A DNA stretch of 64,000 nt from Rheinheimera oceanensis (GTDB taxonomy: Bacteria; Pseudomonadota; Gammaproteobacteria; Enterobacterales; Alteromonadaceae), in contig NZ_JAGPNM010000004.1 of NCBI RefSeq assembly GCF_018831085.1, positions 1 to 64,000 on the forward strand, written 5' to 3'. The stretch's first letter is position 1, and the number at the start of each line of letters is the position of its first letter. Below are positions 63,731 through 64,000 of this stretch, in pieces. A model generated the notes under the pieces. The model was given only the letters and a program-made list of their open reading frames with translations. It searched no databases and was not told the origin of the DNA. Made by a program: the position numbers and the translations under genes.

Positions 63731-64000
63731 GTTGAGTTCCGCTGCAGTTAGTGCTGGTTACTGATACAGGCTGTTTGCGCAGCCATTCTTGTTATAGGCA
63801 GAGTTAACATCCGGTATTTGCAATGTTTAACCCTACCAATTTGGGGCTGCATCTTAAGGGTTTTACCCTAAAAAAGATAGGTAAAGCAGCCCGTTTTATG
63901 ATTTAGAACAAAGTCGCTGCTCATTAAATAGTCAAGTGTAGCTGCTGTTTGAGGCATTTCATTAAAACAGCGTACAATATGGCAACCCTGAGCATTTATC
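63731..64000. promoter_or_regulatory. ccoN upstream region and window edge
   Basis: 270 bases without an intact gene. No convincing FNR box (TTGAT, 4 bases, ATCAA) was found for ccoN, although one would be expected. AGGGTTTTACCCT (about 63858-63870) is a short perfect palindrome that might be an operator. At the right edge TTGAGG (63949-63954) and TACAAT (63973-63978) with an 18-base spacer could be a rightward promoter for a gene beyond the window. Confidence 0.4.

Noticed and set aside
63856..63882. AGGGTTTTACCCT followed by an A-run considered as a terminator
   Set aside because: The orientation gives no T-run after the stem on either strand, so a terminator is not supported.

Overview
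The window looks like chromosomal DNA of a marine or freshwater gammaproteobacterium near Alteromonadales (Rheinheimera/Alishewanella/Shewanella-like). The clearest hint is the block ccoNOQP-ccoH-ccoI-ccoS-(SafE)-fnr-uspE-ttcA, an order I know from Shewanella and relatives. The genus is an inference. No tRNA, rRNA, CRISPR array, transposase or integrase gene was seen.

Region 1 (1 to about 3.95 kb) is an integron-type cassette array: small, unrelated, AT-richer genes all on the + strand, mostly separated by attC-like imperfect inverted repeats. The integrase is not in the window. Cargo includes an AAC(3)-I-like aminoglycoside acetyltransferase, a SnoaL/NTF2-like protein, two VOC (glyoxalase/bleomycin-resistance fold) proteins, three unknown proteins and one reading frame without a start codon. 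Region 2 (4.0-9.2 kb) has a kelch-repeat exported protein, a small exported protein, then a cobalamin riboswitch driving btuD-btuC-cobO-btuF (vitamin B12 import and adenosylation).

Region 3 (9.2-42.6 kb) is a complete type VI secretion system. A Ser/Thr kinase gene is divergent from fha-tssJ-tssK-tssL(OmpA)-tssM-tagF-pppA-tssA-tssB-tssC-tssC paralogue-tagJ-tssE-tssF-tssG-tssH-hcp-vgrG-PAAR. Kinase, FHA protein, TagF and PP2C phosphatase together suggest threonine-phosphorylation control. The cluster ends in an effector module: PAAR, a predicted HEAT-like protein, a ketosynthase-fold protein that appears to lack its catalytic residues, a 1332-residue Rhs protein with a short AT-rich C-terminal tip resembling a caspase-like (clan CD) peptidase, and an exported Sel1-repeat candidate immunity protein, followed by probable relics of older tips.

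Region 4 (42.6-54.9 kb) is mostly housekeeping: a MAPEG-like gene interrupted by TGA, a zinc-ribbon rhomboid protease, a patatin-like lipase, a dGTPase, SOS-controlled yebG, an alanine/sodium symporter, a CDF metal exporter, a SYLF lipoprotein, alaA, a Bax-like glucosaminidase, a DUF2987-like protein and ttcA. Region 5 (54.9-64 kb, - strand) is the low-oxygen respiration block: cbb3 oxidase genes and their assembly factors, then fnr and uspE. ccoG is not in the locus.

Coordinates and motifs were read by eye. Family names come from recognised motifs, not from database searches.
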